DNA of 64,000 nt from positions 1 to 64,000 of the forward strand of contig CAYXVE010000012.1 in assembly GCA_964468435.1 (NCBI GenBank), given 5' to 3'. This document shows, piece by piece, positions 54,815 to 64,000 of this stretch. The DNA is from JBCCTX01 sp964468435. Its GTDB lineage: Bacteria; Bacteroidota; Bacteroidia; J057. A program made the position numbers and the translations under genes. Each line of letters starts with the position of its first letter. Within the stretch, counting starts at the first letter, position 1. The notes under the pieces were generated by a model, which was not told the origin of the DNA, made no database searches, and saw nothing but the letters and a program-made list of their open reading frames with translations.

Positions 54815-56194
54815 ATGGACCATTCCCGCAGAAAATTTGTCAAACAATTGGGTGTAGCGGCTATGGCTACCTCTTTGCCTATTTACAACAGATCAACATA
54901 TCCTCATATGCCTTTGAGACCGGTATCTATTCAAAAGGTTAATACTAACTTTGAGCGAGAACCTTTGAGACGACCTTTTGGATTTAAAGGAGGATCGCTA
55001 TCTGAAATCTGGCAGACAGCATCACTTTTGGAAAGTGATGGGGGTACACGTAAGGTAGGCCTGGGAGTCCAAAGTGTATTATGGTCCGATGCCAGTGTTT
55101 TTGCTGCTCATTCTGAAAATGGTGGCAATGCACTGATGTTTTCCATGACTGAGTATGCCCTCCAACTCATCAAAGGTCAGACATTTGAAAATCCCGTCGT
55201 GTTACTGAACGATATTCTGGAAGAGGTGTATGCTTATGGAAAAAAGATTACGGGAAATAACCAGTTGCGCAAAACCTTTGCATTAAATGCCCTGGTTAGT
55301 GTTGATAATGCTGCATGGCTGCTGTACGCAGCAGATAATGGTGTAAAGCATTTTGATCATATGATCCCGGAAGTGTATCGTCCCTCACTTTCACATAGAC
55401 ATACTAAAGTAGCAAGTATTCCTGCCTTAGGGTATGGCACGCCCATGGATGAGATCAAAGCTCTTGCTGATGAAGGATACTTTATTATGAAAATCAAGAT
55501 CGGAGCTCCTGGCGACCAACAGCAAATGCTCGAACAAGATAAAGCCTTTCTGAAGGATATCCACGAAACAATAGGGCACTATGAAACACATCATACTGAG
55601 GACGGTAAGATACCCTACTACTTCGATGCCAACGGGAGATATGAAAGCAAGGATACACTCCTGCGCTTCCTGGATTATGCAGATAAGATCAAGGCACTAG
55701 ATCAAATTGCATTGGTGGAAGAACCTTTTGGTGAACGGAATAAAGCTTTTGTAGGTGACATAGGAGTAGTGATTGCCGCAGATGAAAGCGCACATACGGA
55801 TGAGGATGCCAGAGAGCGTATTGAACAAGGGTATGGATCAATTGCAGTCAAAGCCGTTGCAAAGACCTTAAGCATGACCCTGAAAATTGTCAAGGTTGCT
55901 CATGAACAAAATATTCCCTGCTTTTGCGCAGATTTGACTGTAAATCCCATTTTGGTGGAATGGAACAAGGTTGTTGCAGCACGGCTGGCGCCTTTCGAAG
56001 GATTGAACTTTGGCCTTCAGGAAACCAATGGACATCAGAATTACCGCGACTGGGATAAGATGAAATCTTACCATCCCCACCCGGGTGCCTCTTGGACCAT
56101 CGATCGAGATGGCGTATATCCGCTAGGTGAGGATTTCTATCATAAAAATGGGGGAATATTTGATCCCTCTCCCCATTATGATGCTTTGTTATAG
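54815..56194 (+). CDS. Enolase-superfamily dehydratase/racemase with Tat-like signal
   Basis: 459 residues. The N-terminus (DHSRRKFVKQLGVAAMATSLP) is a Tat-type signal. The barrel shows the superfamily pattern: KIKIG (general base Lys-x-Lys), metal ligands Asp in YFDANGRY, Glu in VEEPFGE and Asp/Glu in AADESAH, then AVKAVAKTLS and a C-terminal end region. That is the mandelate-racemase/muconate-lactonising-enzyme group. Substrate unknown; by context a sugar acid. An exported member is unusual. Confidence 0.88.
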   Translation: MDHSRRKFVKQLGVAAMATSLPIYNRSTYPHMPLRPVSIQKVNTNFEREPLRRPFGFKGGSLSEIWQTASLLESDGGTRKVGLGVQSVLWSDASVFAAHSENGGNALMFSMTEYALQLIKGQTFENPVVLLNDILEEVYAYGKKITGNNQLRKTFALNALVSVDNAAWLLYAADNGVKHFDHMIPEVYRPSLSHRHTKVASIPALGYGTPMDEIKALADEGYFIMKIKIGAPGDQQQMLEQDKAFLKDIHETIGHYETHHTEDGKIPYYFDANGRYESKDTLLRFLDYADKIKALDQIALVEEPFGERNKAFVGDIGVVIAADESAHTDEDARERIEQGYGSIAVKAVAKTLSMTLKIVKVAHEQNIPCFCADLTVNPILVEWNKVVAARLAPFEGLNFGLQETNGHQNYRDWDKMKSYHPHPGASWTIDRDGVYPLGEDFYHKNGGIFDPSPHYDALL

Positions 56195-56236
56195 GGAAAA
56201 ACATTGATTATTTAAGTACTTACTAAAGGCAAAAAC

Positions 56237-57106
56237 ATGACGGATTTATCTACGTTACATGGACTGATCAGTGATTTGTTTGTATGGCCTAGAACACAAT
56301 CAGAGTGGAATCAGTACAGATTATCATATGAGCAGGTTGCGCATTACAAGGAATTTGGATATGTGTCCGGTATCAAAATTCTGGACGATTGGCAGATAGA
56401 ACGATTGAAAGAGGAACTTTCCCAGATCATGAATCCGGAGCATCCAAGCAATAGCTTATTTCATGAATTTCACAGCAATGAGTCTGCTGATTCTGAGACA
56501 GTTTTGTTTCATGCGTTGGGGGCATGGCGCGTTACTCAGGGATTTCACGATGTGTTGTGGAATCCAGCTTTTGTCATGGCCGCGAGCCAACTGCTTGAAG
56601 GTCCAGTCAGATTCTGGCATGACCAGCTTTTTTGCAAACCCGCACTGCATGGAGGCGTGGTAGCATGGCACCAAGACTATTCCTATTGGACCCGGACAAA
56701 ACCCATGGCACATCTGACTTGTTGGGTTGGACTGGATGACGCCGATGTAGAAAATGGCTGTTTGTATTATGTTCCCAAAAGTCATGAGTGGGGGTTGCTG
56801 GATAAGCCTGATTTGGCAGGAGATATGGAAAGGATTATGGATTTTTTGACAGAAGAGCAAAAACAGGCCTTTCAACCTATTCCGATAAAGCTTAAAAGCG
56901 GATATGGTACTTTTCACCATCCCTTGTTGGTACATGGCTCTTATGCCAATAAAACAGAAAGAGCTCGAAGAGCATTTGTCCTGAATGTATTCCGGGATGG
57001 CGTGCATTCTGAGAGCAACCAACCTTTGTTGGAAGGGGTACCTCCAGTGCCTGCCGGTAACAAGATCTCAGGTAATTTCTTTCCATTACTGTATGAAAAT
57101 AACTAA
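56237..57106 (+). CDS. Phytanoyl-CoA dioxygenase (PhyH) family oxygenase
   Basis: Non-haem iron and 2-oxoglutarate dioxygenase, 289 residues. The first two iron ligands are His and Asp of WHQDYSYW, the distal His is in HHPLLVHGSYANKT, and the Arg of ERARRAF fits the oxoglutarate contact. No signal peptide is seen. It sits 42 bases after the enolase-superfamily gene as the last gene of the run. Bacterial PhyH proteins hydroxylate many small molecules; the substrate is open. Confidence 0.9.
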   Translation: MTDLSTLHGLISDLFVWPRTQSEWNQYRLSYEQVAHYKEFGYVSGIKILDDWQIERLKEELSQIMNPEHPSNSLFHEFHSNESADSETVLFHALGAWRVTQGFHDVLWNPAFVMAASQLLEGPVRFWHDQLFCKPALHGGVVAWHQDYSYWTRTKPMAHLTCWVGLDDADVENGCLYYVPKSHEWGLLDKPDLAGDMERIMDFLTEEQKQAFQPIPIKLKSGYGTFHHPLLVHGSYANKTERARRAFVLNVFRDGVHSESNQPLLEGVPPVPAGNKISGNFFPLLYENN

Positions 57107-57248
57107 TCAGACCTACTCCTGTAACAGGTTCATGTTCACTAGCTATCGGTTGGAAATGTGATTTTCCATATTCGGTGCTGACAGTTGGTTTTTCATATCT
57201 GCATTTTCCTATTTATAATTGGAGATTACTATCACTTAAACCAAGAAC

Positions 57249-58277
57249 ATGGATCAAGTGGCTAAGTGTATCATGAATACTCGTGGATTTTGGATATGGC
57301 TAATGATTATCATACTAGCATGGATCTTTGAGCCAGAAGCTATACCCTGGCTGTTGATATTGGGAATAGGGAGTTGGTTGATTATCAGGAATAAAAATAA
57401 AAAGATTAAGCTGGAGCGAGAAGATAAACGAGACCTTGCTAATAAATTACAGCGCACCCAAAAGCAGATCGCTGTAACAGATCGCAGACTGACCAGAATG
57501 GAAAAAATGGCGATGTTGGGAGAACTTACGGCAGGGATTGCACATGAATTGAAAAACCCTATCAATTTTGTCGTAAACAGTGCAGCTCCTCTCAGCAGAA
57601 ATGTAGATGAGCTTTGTAAGTTATTAGAAAAATATCAACAACTTTCTACGGATGGAAGTCTACGAGAAGAACTGGAAAAAATCCGGCAATACGAGCGGGA
57701 AATTGAAGTAGGCTTAGCTATTCATGAGACACAGGAACTCATCAAGGGTATAGAAGAAGGGGCATCCAGAACCAGTAATATTGTGAAAGAACTCCGGGAA
57801 TTTACCCGTGAAGATGACCGTAACAAAGCCTGGGCAAATGTGCATGAAGCTATAGAAAGTACACTCAATCTTTTGGCCAACAGAACCAAAGCCGGTATCA
57901 ATATTGTTAGGCAATATGATCCGGAGCTTCCGGAAATATATGCTTATCCTGCCAAGCTCAAACAAGTATTTATGAATCTACTCGATAATGCGATAGATGC
58001 ACTTCATGGAAGAGGTCAAATTACAGTGAAAACCGTGCATGCCCCTGATTATATCTATATTTATATATCAGATAATGGTCCTGGTATGTCTGAAGACCTG
58101 ATAAACCACATTTTTGATCCTTTTTTTTCTACCAAAAAGGATGATGAAGGTACTGGTTTGGGATTGTATATTTCTAAACGTATTGTAGAAAGACACCAGG
58201 GGGAGATCACGGTTTTGAGTCAGGAGGGACCGGGTACTACATTTGAAATTAAATTACCTACATCAAGAGAGAAATAA
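57249..58277 (+). CDS. Membrane histidine kinase without a neighbouring response regulator
   Basis: 342 residues. Two adjacent membrane helices (about 12-27 and 31-46), a coiled-coil linker (about 48-88), a HisKA region with phospho-acceptor His99 (LTAGIAHELKNPINF), and HATPase_c with N box LLDNAIDAL, ISDNGPGM, and FSTKKDDEGTGLGLYISK. There is no periplasmic sensor of any size, so the signal is probably intracellular or membrane-borne. No response regulator gene is adjacent. Confidence 0.93.
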   Translation: MDQVAKCIMNTRGFWIWLMIIILAWIFEPEAIPWLLILGIGSWLIIRNKNKKIKLEREDKRDLANKLQRTQKQIAVTDRRLTRMEKMAMLGELTAGIAHELKNPINFVVNSAAPLSRNVDELCKLLEKYQQLSTDGSLREELEKIRQYEREIEVGLAIHETQELIKGIEEGASRTSNIVKELREFTREDDRNKAWANVHEAIESTLNLLANRTKAGINIVRQYDPELPEIYAYPAKLKQVFMNLLDNAIDALHGRGQITVKTVHAPDYIYIYISDNGPGMSEDLINHIFDPFFSTKKDDEGTGLGLYISKRIVERHQGEITVLSQEGPGTTFEIKLPTSREK

Positions 58278-58303
58278 TATTCATATCAGAAATATTTCAT
58301 TTT

Positions 58304-59131
58304 ATGACCATTGAGCGGATTGCCATACTGGGTTGCGGTTGGATGGGTTTGCCGATAGCAGTGAATTTGCGTGAAAAAGGTTATCGTATTCACGGTGCCA
58401 CGACTACTCCTTCCAAGTTGCTGCTGCTTGAAGAAAAAGGGATAGAACCTTTTATGATACATGTGAGTGAGAAGGGAATAGAGGGTGATATAAATTCTTT
58501 TCTAGAGACGGATTTACTGTATATCAACATACCTCCCCGCCGGATAGAACCCAGCATCGCTAGGGTCTATCCTACAATGATACGACTCATACTCAATAGC
58601 GTAGCTGGAACTTCCCTAAAGGGTATCATTTTCATAAGTGCTACTTCTGTTTATGGATCCTCCCCTCGACCTATCACAGAAAAGGATGGGGTAAATCCAC
58701 AAACTGCCTCAGGTGAAGCATTGGTAAGTGCAGAAAGGTTGATACAGCAACAGGAACTTCCCTGGATCATAATACGCTTAAGCGGATTGATCGGAAAACA
58801 ACGTCATCCAGTAAAATTTCTGGCAGGAAAACAGAATATTACTCAAGGCAACGAAGTTGTCAATCTTATTCACCTGGAGGATTGTATTGGTTTGACCTAT
58901 AAAGTGATCCAACAACAACCATGGGGCGAAATCTTTAACGGAGTGGCAGGCAAGCACCCCAGCCGGAAAGCGTATTATACTCACACAGCCCAAAAATATG
59001 GGCTGCCTTTACCGGAATTTGCACCTGATTTTAATCCTCCTCAAAAATGGATTTCCAATAAAAAATCTATACATTATCTCTACTATCACTATCAATATCC
59101 TGATCCTGATGAGATGCCTGTAGATCTGTAA
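58304..59131 (+). CDS. NAD(P)-binding protein of the YeeZ-like SDR family
   Basis: 275 residues. N-terminal dinucleotide-binding motif AILGCGWMGLPIA, then IFISATSVYG where a Tyr fits the SDR active site, and a middle segment LIQQQELPWIIIRLSGLIG. The end (KWISNKKSIHYLYYHYQYP) fits the YeeZ family, with no known substrate. It is 26 bases downstream of the kinase and probably co-transcribed. Confidence 0.85.
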   Translation: MTIERIAILGCGWMGLPIAVNLREKGYRIHGATTTPSKLLLLEEKGIEPFMIHVSEKGIEGDINSFLETDLLYINIPPRRIEPSIARVYPTMIRLILNSVAGTSLKGIIFISATSVYGSSPRPITEKDGVNPQTASGEALVSAERLIQQQELPWIIIRLSGLIGKQRHPVKFLAGKQNITQGNEVVNLIHLEDCIGLTYKVIQQQPWGEIFNGVAGKHPSRKAYYTHTAQKYGLPLPEFAPDFNPPQKWISNKKSIHYLYYHYQYPDPDEMPVDL

Positions 59132-59157
59132 AGGTAGACCATATAAAACTATTTTTA

Positions 59158-59165
59158 TATGTTTG
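59158..59165 (+). promoter_or_regulatory. TAnnTTTG -7 element upstream of yaaA
   Basis: TATGTTTG matches the Bacteroidota -7 consensus and lies 53 bases before the yaaA ATG. No TTTG is seen at -33. If real it would give yaaA its own promoter despite the small gap to the preceding gene. Confidence 0.4.
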
Positions 59166-59218
59166 TAGTAAACCAAATCAATTTGTCTTTTTAGAAAATA
59201 TTAACAGAAACGAAGGCT

Positions 59219-59986
59219 ATGTTATTGATTCTTTCTCCTGCAAAGAAACTGGATTATTCTGAAGATACGAGATACATATCAACCTATACCCAGCCACAAT
59301 TCCTGGATGAAAGTCAGAAACTGATCGATATTCTAGTTGAAAAACAGCCGGATGAACTGATGCCATTGATGGATATCAGTGCACAATTAGCGGAGCTTAA
59401 TTACGAGCGATACCACAATTTTTCAAGACCTTTCTCTCCCGAAAATGCTAAACAGGCACTTATGACCTTTAAAGGAGACGTATATACCAGTCTTCAACTT
59501 GATTCATACACTGAAGCAGAGTATGAGTATGCACAGAAACACATACGTATTTTATCCGGCTTGTACGGTCTGTTACGTCCGCTTGACCTGATGCAGCCTT
59601 ACCGGCTTGAAATGGGTACCAAACTAGCCAACGAACGCGGAAAAAATCTCTATGACTTTTGGAAGGAAGAGATCACCCTGCATCTCAATGAAGCCATTAA
59701 GGAGTCTGGGTCAAAAGTACTCATCAATCTTGCCTCAAACGAATATGCCAAAGCCATTGATAAGAAAAAGCTGGAAGGCAAAATCCTTGAGATATCTTTT
59801 AAAGATGAGCGCAATGGTCGGTATAAGCCTATCTTTCTCTATGTAAAACAGGCAAGAGGAGCCATGTGTGACTATGCTATCGGGGAAAAAATAGTAGATC
59901 CAGCGGGATTGAAAGGATTTACAAGTATGGGATACCACTACAATGAGTCGTTATCTTCAGATAACGAATGGGTTTTCACCAGATAA
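59219..59986 (+). CDS. yaaA: Peroxide stress protein YaaA (DUF328)
   Basis: 255 residues matching the YaaA family, which lowers free iron during peroxide stress. Recognised from MLLILSPAKKLDYSED, FKGDVYTSLQLDSY, LSGLYGLLRPLDLMQPYRLE, GTKLANERGKNLYDFW, NLASNEYAKAI and KGFTSMGYHYN. Cytoplasmic, no signal. Length and motif order are those of the E. coli protein. Confidence 0.94.
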   Translation: MLLILSPAKKLDYSEDTRYISTYTQPQFLDESQKLIDILVEKQPDELMPLMDISAQLAELNYERYHNFSRPFSPENAKQALMTFKGDVYTSLQLDSYTEAEYEYAQKHIRILSGLYGLLRPLDLMQPYRLEMGTKLANERGKNLYDFWKEEITLHLNEAIKESGSKVLINLASNEYAKAIDKKKLEGKILEISFKDERNGRYKPIFLYVKQARGAMCDYAIGEKIVDPAGLKGFTSMGYHYNESLSSDNEWVFTR

Positions 59987-60096
59987 TCTTGTCCAATACA
60001 AAAGATTTATTCCACTTTGCAGGAAAATTTATAAATTGAGATGGAGCATTCATTTAGTGGGTGCTATGTTCAACAGAATTGTATTATGGTGAAAAG

Positions 60097-60330
60097 ATGA
60101 AAAAGGATTTACGAAAGTACTGGAAGCGAAATCTGACTTATCTGGTTGTATTGCTTTCCATATGGTTTATAGTTTCTTATGTGTTTGGGATATTGCTCAA
60201 AGAGCAACTAGGCGCAATAGGCTTTTGGTTTGCTCAGCAAGGGTCTATTTATGTATTTATCGTGTTAATATATGTATACATCTTGCTGATGAATCGATTG
60301 GATAAGAAATATGATGTGGATGAAGAATAA
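60097..60330 (+). CDS. DUF4212 small subunit of the VC_2705-type symporter
   Basis: 77 residues from the ATG of MKKDLRKYWKRN; an in-frame upstream ATG would add 12 residues, but the chosen start is preceded by GGTGAAAAG and fits the family. Two membrane helices (about 15-33 and 45-65). DUF4212 proteins occur directly upstream of a specific group of sodium/solute symporters, as here (84 bases). Confidence 0.9.
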   Translation: MKKDLRKYWKRNLTYLVVLLSIWFIVSYVFGILLKEQLGAIGFWFAQQGSIYVFIVLIYVYILLMNRLDKKYDVDEE

Positions 60331-60414
60331 GAGCATATGTATAAGATGACAGAGATCTGATCAAAATTAATTATATTTTAGTTCAGTAACTTACTAACTA
60401 AGTACTACGCGTTT

Positions 60415-62103
60415 ATGGATCAACAACTACTAACTCTTATTATAGTCGGATTAACTTTTGCTATATATATTGCGATTGCCATATGGTCCAGAGCTAGTTC
60501 TACCGGAGAATTTTATGTAGCGGGGAGAGGAGTATCACCTCTCGCCAATGGTATGGCGACTGCTGCAGACTGGATGTCTGCAGCCTCATTTATTTCCATG
60601 GCAGGGTTGATCTCTTTTTTGGGATATGATGGCTCGGTATATTTGATGGGATGGACAGGTGGATACGTTTTATTGGCACTTTTACTAGCTCCTTATCTGA
60701 GGAAGTTTGGCAAGTTTACTGTACCGGATTTTATAGGCGAGCGCTATTATTCTCAGACAGCCCGGGTAGTAGCGGTCATCTGCGCACTATTTGTTTCTTT
60801 TACCTATGTTGTAGGGCAAATGCGTGGTGTAGGTATTGCTTTTGCCCGCTTTCTGGAATTACCGATTCATTGGGGTATAATCGTGGGGATGGCTATTGTA
60901 TTTCTGTATGCCGTCTTGGGAGGAATGAAAGGAATCACTTATACTCAGGTAGCCCAGTACTGTGTGTTGATCTTTGCCTACATGGTACCTGCCATATTTA
61001 TATCCATAGAAATTACGGGAAATCCTATCCCTCAACTTGGTTTTATGGGTACGTATAAGGATCAGGGTATTTCCTTGTTGGAGAAGCTTAATCAAATGCA
61101 TACCGATCTTGGGTTTACCGCATATACGGAAGGGAAAAAGCCTAAAATTGATATATTCTTTATTACAGCCGCTCTGATGGTAGGGACAGCAGGGTTGCCG
61201 CATGTGATCATCCGGTTTTTTACAGTTCCCAAGGTGAGTGACGCACGTAAGTCGGCAGGATGGGCACTTCTGTTTATTGGTATCCTGTATACCACTGCTC
61301 CTGCTGTGGCAGCATTTGCCCGTGCCAATATGATCGATAGTGTATCTCAGGTGGCTTATGATCAGTTACCTTCATGGGTAGAAAATTGGCGTGATGTAAA
61401 ACTGATCGAGCTTGATGATAAGGATCAGGATGGTCTGGTAGATTACACCCCAGATGAGGAGACCAATGAATTTATTCCAGACAGGGATATCATGGTATTG
61501 GCCAATCCTGAGATTGCAAAATTACCCAATTGGGTCATATCCCTGGTTGTAGCCGGCGGACTTGCAGCTGCACTTTCTACTGCTGCAGGACTATTGCTGG
61601 TTATTTCTACCTCTGTCTCACATGATTTGATCAAGCAGACATTTAACCCCAATATATCTGATAAGCAGGAGCTCATTTATGCACGCATTGCGGCTGGAGT
61701 GGCTATAGTCATCGCAGGTATTGCGGGTATATATCCACCCGATTATGTTGCAGCGATTGTAGCATTTGCATTTGGATTAGCTGCATCTTCATTTTTTCCC
61801 GTAATTTTTCTGGGAATCTTTGATAAACGTACGAATATGGAGGGAGCTATTGCTGGAATGATTTTTGGGCTACTTTTTACCACAACCTATATTATATATT
61901 TCAAATTTGACACCTTTTTAGGACAAGGTACTCCCAGTCAGTATCTATGGGGTATATCGCCAGAAGGGATTGGTACGTTAGGTATGCTGATCAATCTAGT
62001 TGTGACCTTTACTGTTTCCAGGTTTACTCCCTCCCCACCGGAACACATTCAACAGTTGGTAGATGAAATACGGGTACCCAGAAACATGACTGGAAATTCA
62101 TGA
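60415..62103 (+). CDS. Sodium/solute symporter, VC_2705/ActP-like (probable acetate uptake)
   Basis: 562 residues with about 13 membrane helices. It starts LTLIIVGLTFAIYIAIAIWS with EFYVAGRGVSPLANGMATAADWMSAASF, typical of the acetate/monocarboxylate symporters. A hydrophilic loop (about residues 330-360) contains the DDKDQDGLVDY motif that looks like an EF-hand calcium loop. It is flanked by DUF4212 and an acetyl-CoA synthetase, the standard neighbourhood for acetate import. Confidence 0.93.
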   Translation: MDQQLLTLIIVGLTFAIYIAIAIWSRASSTGEFYVAGRGVSPLANGMATAADWMSAASFISMAGLISFLGYDGSVYLMGWTGGYVLLALLLAPYLRKFGKFTVPDFIGERYYSQTARVVAVICALFVSFTYVVGQMRGVGIAFARFLELPIHWGIIVGMAIVFLYAVLGGMKGITYTQVAQYCVLIFAYMVPAIFISIEITGNPIPQLGFMGTYKDQGISLLEKLNQMHTDLGFTAYTEGKKPKIDIFFITAALMVGTAGLPHVIIRFFTVPKVSDARKSAGWALLFIGILYTTAPAVAAFARANMIDSVSQVAYDQLPSWVENWRDVKLIELDDKDQDGLVDYTPDEETNEFIPDRDIMVLANPEIAKLPNWVISLVVAGGLAAALSTAAGLLLVISTSVSHDLIKQTFNPNISDKQELIYARIAAGVAIVIAGIAGIYPPDYVAAIVAFAFGLAASSFFPVIFLGIFDKRTNMEGAIAGMIFGLLFTTTYIIYFKFDTFLGQGTPSQYLWGISPEGIGTLGMLINLVVTFTVSRFTPSPPEHIQQLVDEIRVPRNMTGNS

Positions 62104-62220
62104 TGCGATTGTAGGGGAATCATATATTTTCCGAGCAATTAAGTATATTAAACCCAGCTTAGATCATACACCTTACAGATATTAGGAAATTCATTACTAC
62201 TCAGAAAATTTAATATTATT

Positions 62221-64000
62221 ATGACCTTACGGATTAAAAGTATGGAAGTCTATCGGGAGGCTTATCAAAGAAGTGTAGAAGATCCCGAGGGCTTTTGGGC
62301 ACAGCAGGCTGAGACTTTTCAATGGAAGCGGAAATGGGATAATGTGCTTGAATGGAATTTTAAAGAACCCCATGTCAAATGGTTTATTGGGGGTAAGTTA
62401 AACATTACCGAAAACTGTCTAGACCGTCATCTCGATCAAAGAGGAGATAAGGTTGCAATACTGTGGGAACCTAATGATCCTGCTAAAGCGGTAAAAACCT
62501 TTACTTACAAAGAACTTCATGCTGAAGTATGTAAGATGGCAAATGTCCTCAAAAAATATGGTATCGGAAAAGGAGACAGAGTATGTCTCTACATGCCTAT
62601 GGTTCCCGAATTGGCTATAGCCGTGTTGGCTATCGCCAGGATTGGTGCAATCCACTCGGTTGTATTTGCTGGATTTTCAGCTACAGCACTTGCTGACCGC
62701 ATCAACGACGCCACTTGTAAAATGGTCATTTGCTCAGATGGGAATTTCCGGGGACCTAAACAGATCCCTGTTAAGGCAGTCGTAGACGATGCACTCGAAA
62801 GAACTTCATCGGTAGAAACTGTTATTGTCCAACAAAATACGGGTGAAAATATCAACTGGACAGATGGAAGGGATGTGTGGCTGCATGAAGAAATAGAGAA
62901 TGCCTCAACTGTATGTGAAGCTGAGGAAATGGACGCCGAAGATATCCTGTTTATATTATACACATCGGGTTCTACTGGTAAGCCAAAAGGAGTAGTCCAT
63001 ACCTGTGGAGGATATATGATATATACTCAGTATACCTTCCAAAACGTATTTAATTATGAGGAAGAAGACATTTACTGGTGTACTGCAGATATAGGATGGA
63101 TCACAGGGCATTCGTATATTATATACGGCCCTATGTTGTCGGGTGCTACCACGGTGATGTTTGAAGGTGTGCCTACCTATCCAGACGCGGGAAGATTTTG
63201 GCAGATCGTAGACAAGCATAAAATCAATCAATTTTATACAGCTCCTACAGCCATCAGGGCATTGATGGCGCAGGGTGATTCCTGGGTTGAAAAATACGAT
63301 CTCAGTACGCTCAAAGTACTGGGATCTGTGGGAGAACCGATCAACCAGGAAGCCTGGGAATGGTATCACCAAAAAGTTGGTAAAGGCAATGTGCCTATCG
63401 TAGATACCTGGTGGCAAACGGAAACAGGTGGGATTATGATATCCCCTATTCCAGGTGTCACAGAACCCAAACCCACTTTTGCAACCCGTCCCCTTCCGGG
63501 TATTCAGCCTGTACTGGTGGATAATGATGGAAATGAGATATTGGAAAATGAGGCAGAAGGACTACTGTGTATCAAGTTTCCCTGGCCTTCTATTCTGCGT
63601 ACTACATATGGAGATCACGAGCGATGCAGATTGACTTATTTTTCCCATTTTCACGATAAATATTTTACAGGAGATGGTGCGAGAAGAGATCAGAAGGGTA
63701 ACTATAGAATTATCGGAAGGGTAGATGATGTGATCAACGTATCTGGGCACAGAATGGGAACAGCAGAAGTGGAAAATGCTATTGATGAACATCCCAATGT
63801 CGTAGAATCTGCTGTTGTGGGATATCCCCACGATATAAAAGGACAGGGCATTTATGCCTACATCATCGTACAGCACGCACCACAGGATCTGGAAGATTTC
63901 TTTCAGGAGATACGAGATGTTGTGAAAAGGGAAATAGGTTCTATTGCCAAACCCGATCAAATACAGATTGTACCGGGCCTTCCCAAGACTCGCTCGGGTA
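62221..64000 (+). CDS. acs: Acetyl-CoA synthetase, C-terminus beyond the window
   Basis: AMP-forming acetate:CoA ligase, first 593 residues. P-loop-like YTSGSTGKPKGVVH, WWQTETGG, the TADIGWITGHSY segment and GRVDDVINVSGHRMGTAEVE are all present. The frame is open to the last base, which ends at LPKTRSG, right before the lysine of the catalytic/acetylation motif; about 45 residues should follow. It is downstream of the acetate-type symporter, 117 bases away, supplying acetyl-CoA from imported acetate. Confidence 0.96.
   Translation, partial: MTLRIKSMEVYREAYQRSVEDPEGFWAQQAETFQWKRKWDNVLEWNFKEPHVKWFIGGKLNITENCLDRHLDQRGDKVAILWEPNDPAKAVKTFTYKELHAEVCKMANVLKKYGIGKGDRVCLYMPMVPELAIAVLAIARIGAIHSVVFAGFSATALADRINDATCKMVICSDGNFRGPKQIPVKAVVDDALERTSSVETVIVQQNTGENINWTDGRDVWLHEEIENASTVCEAEEMDAEDILFILYTSGSTGKPKGVVHTCGGYMIYTQYTFQNVFNYEEEDIYWCTADIGWITGHSYIIYGPMLSGATTVMFEGVPTYPDAGRFWQIVDKHKINQFYTAPTAIRALMAQGDSWVEKYDLSTLKVLGSVGEPINQEAWEWYHQKVGKGNVPIVDTWWQTETGGIMISPIPGVTEPKPTFATRPLPGIQPVLVDNDGNEILENEAEGLLCIKFPWPSILRTTYGDHERCRLTYFSHFHDKYFTGDGARRDQKGNYRIIGRVDDVINVSGHRMGTAEVENAIDEHPNVVESAVVGYPHDIKGQGIYAYIIVQHAPQDLEDFFQEIRDVVKREIGSIAKPDQIQIVPGLPKTRSG

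Noticed and set aside
56456..57022. Open frame of 188 codons on the minus strand opposite the PhyH gene
   Set aside because: Codon shadow of the dioxygenase; no domain recognisable and overlapped by the HxD and distal His motifs on the other strand.

Overview
The window reads as chromosomal DNA of a Bacteroidota bacterium, most likely a marine or environmental member of the Cytophagales/Cytophagia. The support is a SusC/SusD pair driven by an ECF sigma/FecR switch whose receptor has an STN domain, a type IX secretion (T9SS) C-terminal sorting domain, lipoproteins with acidic residues after the lipobox cysteine, TAnnTTTG-like promoter elements, and many TonB receptors. No rRNA, tRNA, CRISPR array, phage gene or transposase was recognised.

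Layout. (1) 0-8.5 kb: a sulfated-glycan type locus (sulfatase, SusD, SusC, FecR on the minus strand; sigma factor divergent). SusC is split near its C-terminus by a single-base frameshift. (2) 8.5-17.4 kb: a minus-strand run of M48 metalloprotease, parallel beta-helix protein, SO2930-family dihaem cytochrome, TonB receptor and a T9SS-exported alpha/beta hydrolase whose nucleophile elbow carries Asp instead of Ser. (3) 17.7-20.2 kb: a Crp/Fnr regulator, a small lipoprotein, an MscS channel and the C-terminal remnant of a TetR regulator. (4) 20.2-25.8 kb: sigma factor overlapping a membrane-anchored TPR protein resembling an anti-sigma factor, divergent from a large TPR-CHAT (caspase-like) protein with an intact His/Cys pair, then a secreted protein and a strong terminator. 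(5) 25.9-26.35 kb: degenerate direct and inverted repeats. (6) 26.4-40.8 kb: three tandem pairs of a Planctomycete-type cytochrome lipoprotein (PSCyt1-DUF1549-LamG-DUF1553) and a Tat-exported DUF1501 protein. (7) 40.8-57.1 kb: a GDSL hydrolase, three aldo/keto reductases, a GDPD, a DEAD helicase, a PhoPQ-related hydrolase, a zinc-type dehydrogenase, then a probable catabolic operon (DUF2231-cytochrome-LRR protein, aldose epimerase, small membrane protein, sodium/solute symporter, enolase-superfamily enzyme, PhyH dioxygenase). (8) 57.2-64 kb: an orphan histidine kinase, a YeeZ-like NAD-binding protein, YaaA, and an acetate uptake/activation module (DUF4212, VC_2705-type symporter, acetyl-CoA synthetase cut by the window end).

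How it fits together. Much of the window encodes envelope and extracellular processing of organic polymers: TonB uptake, sulfatase, exported oxidoreductases and cytochromes, then symporters and central carbon entry through acetyl-CoA. The most interesting system candidate is the sigma / TPR-membrane protein / TPR-CHAT group, which has the parts of a protease-released sigma factor circuit, similar in logic to the CHAT protease-anti-sigma-sigma cascade known from type III-E CRISPR (Craspase), but here with no CRISPR. The second is the triplicated cytochrome/DUF1501 cassette. All functions are inferred from sequence motifs seen by eye; no database search was run.
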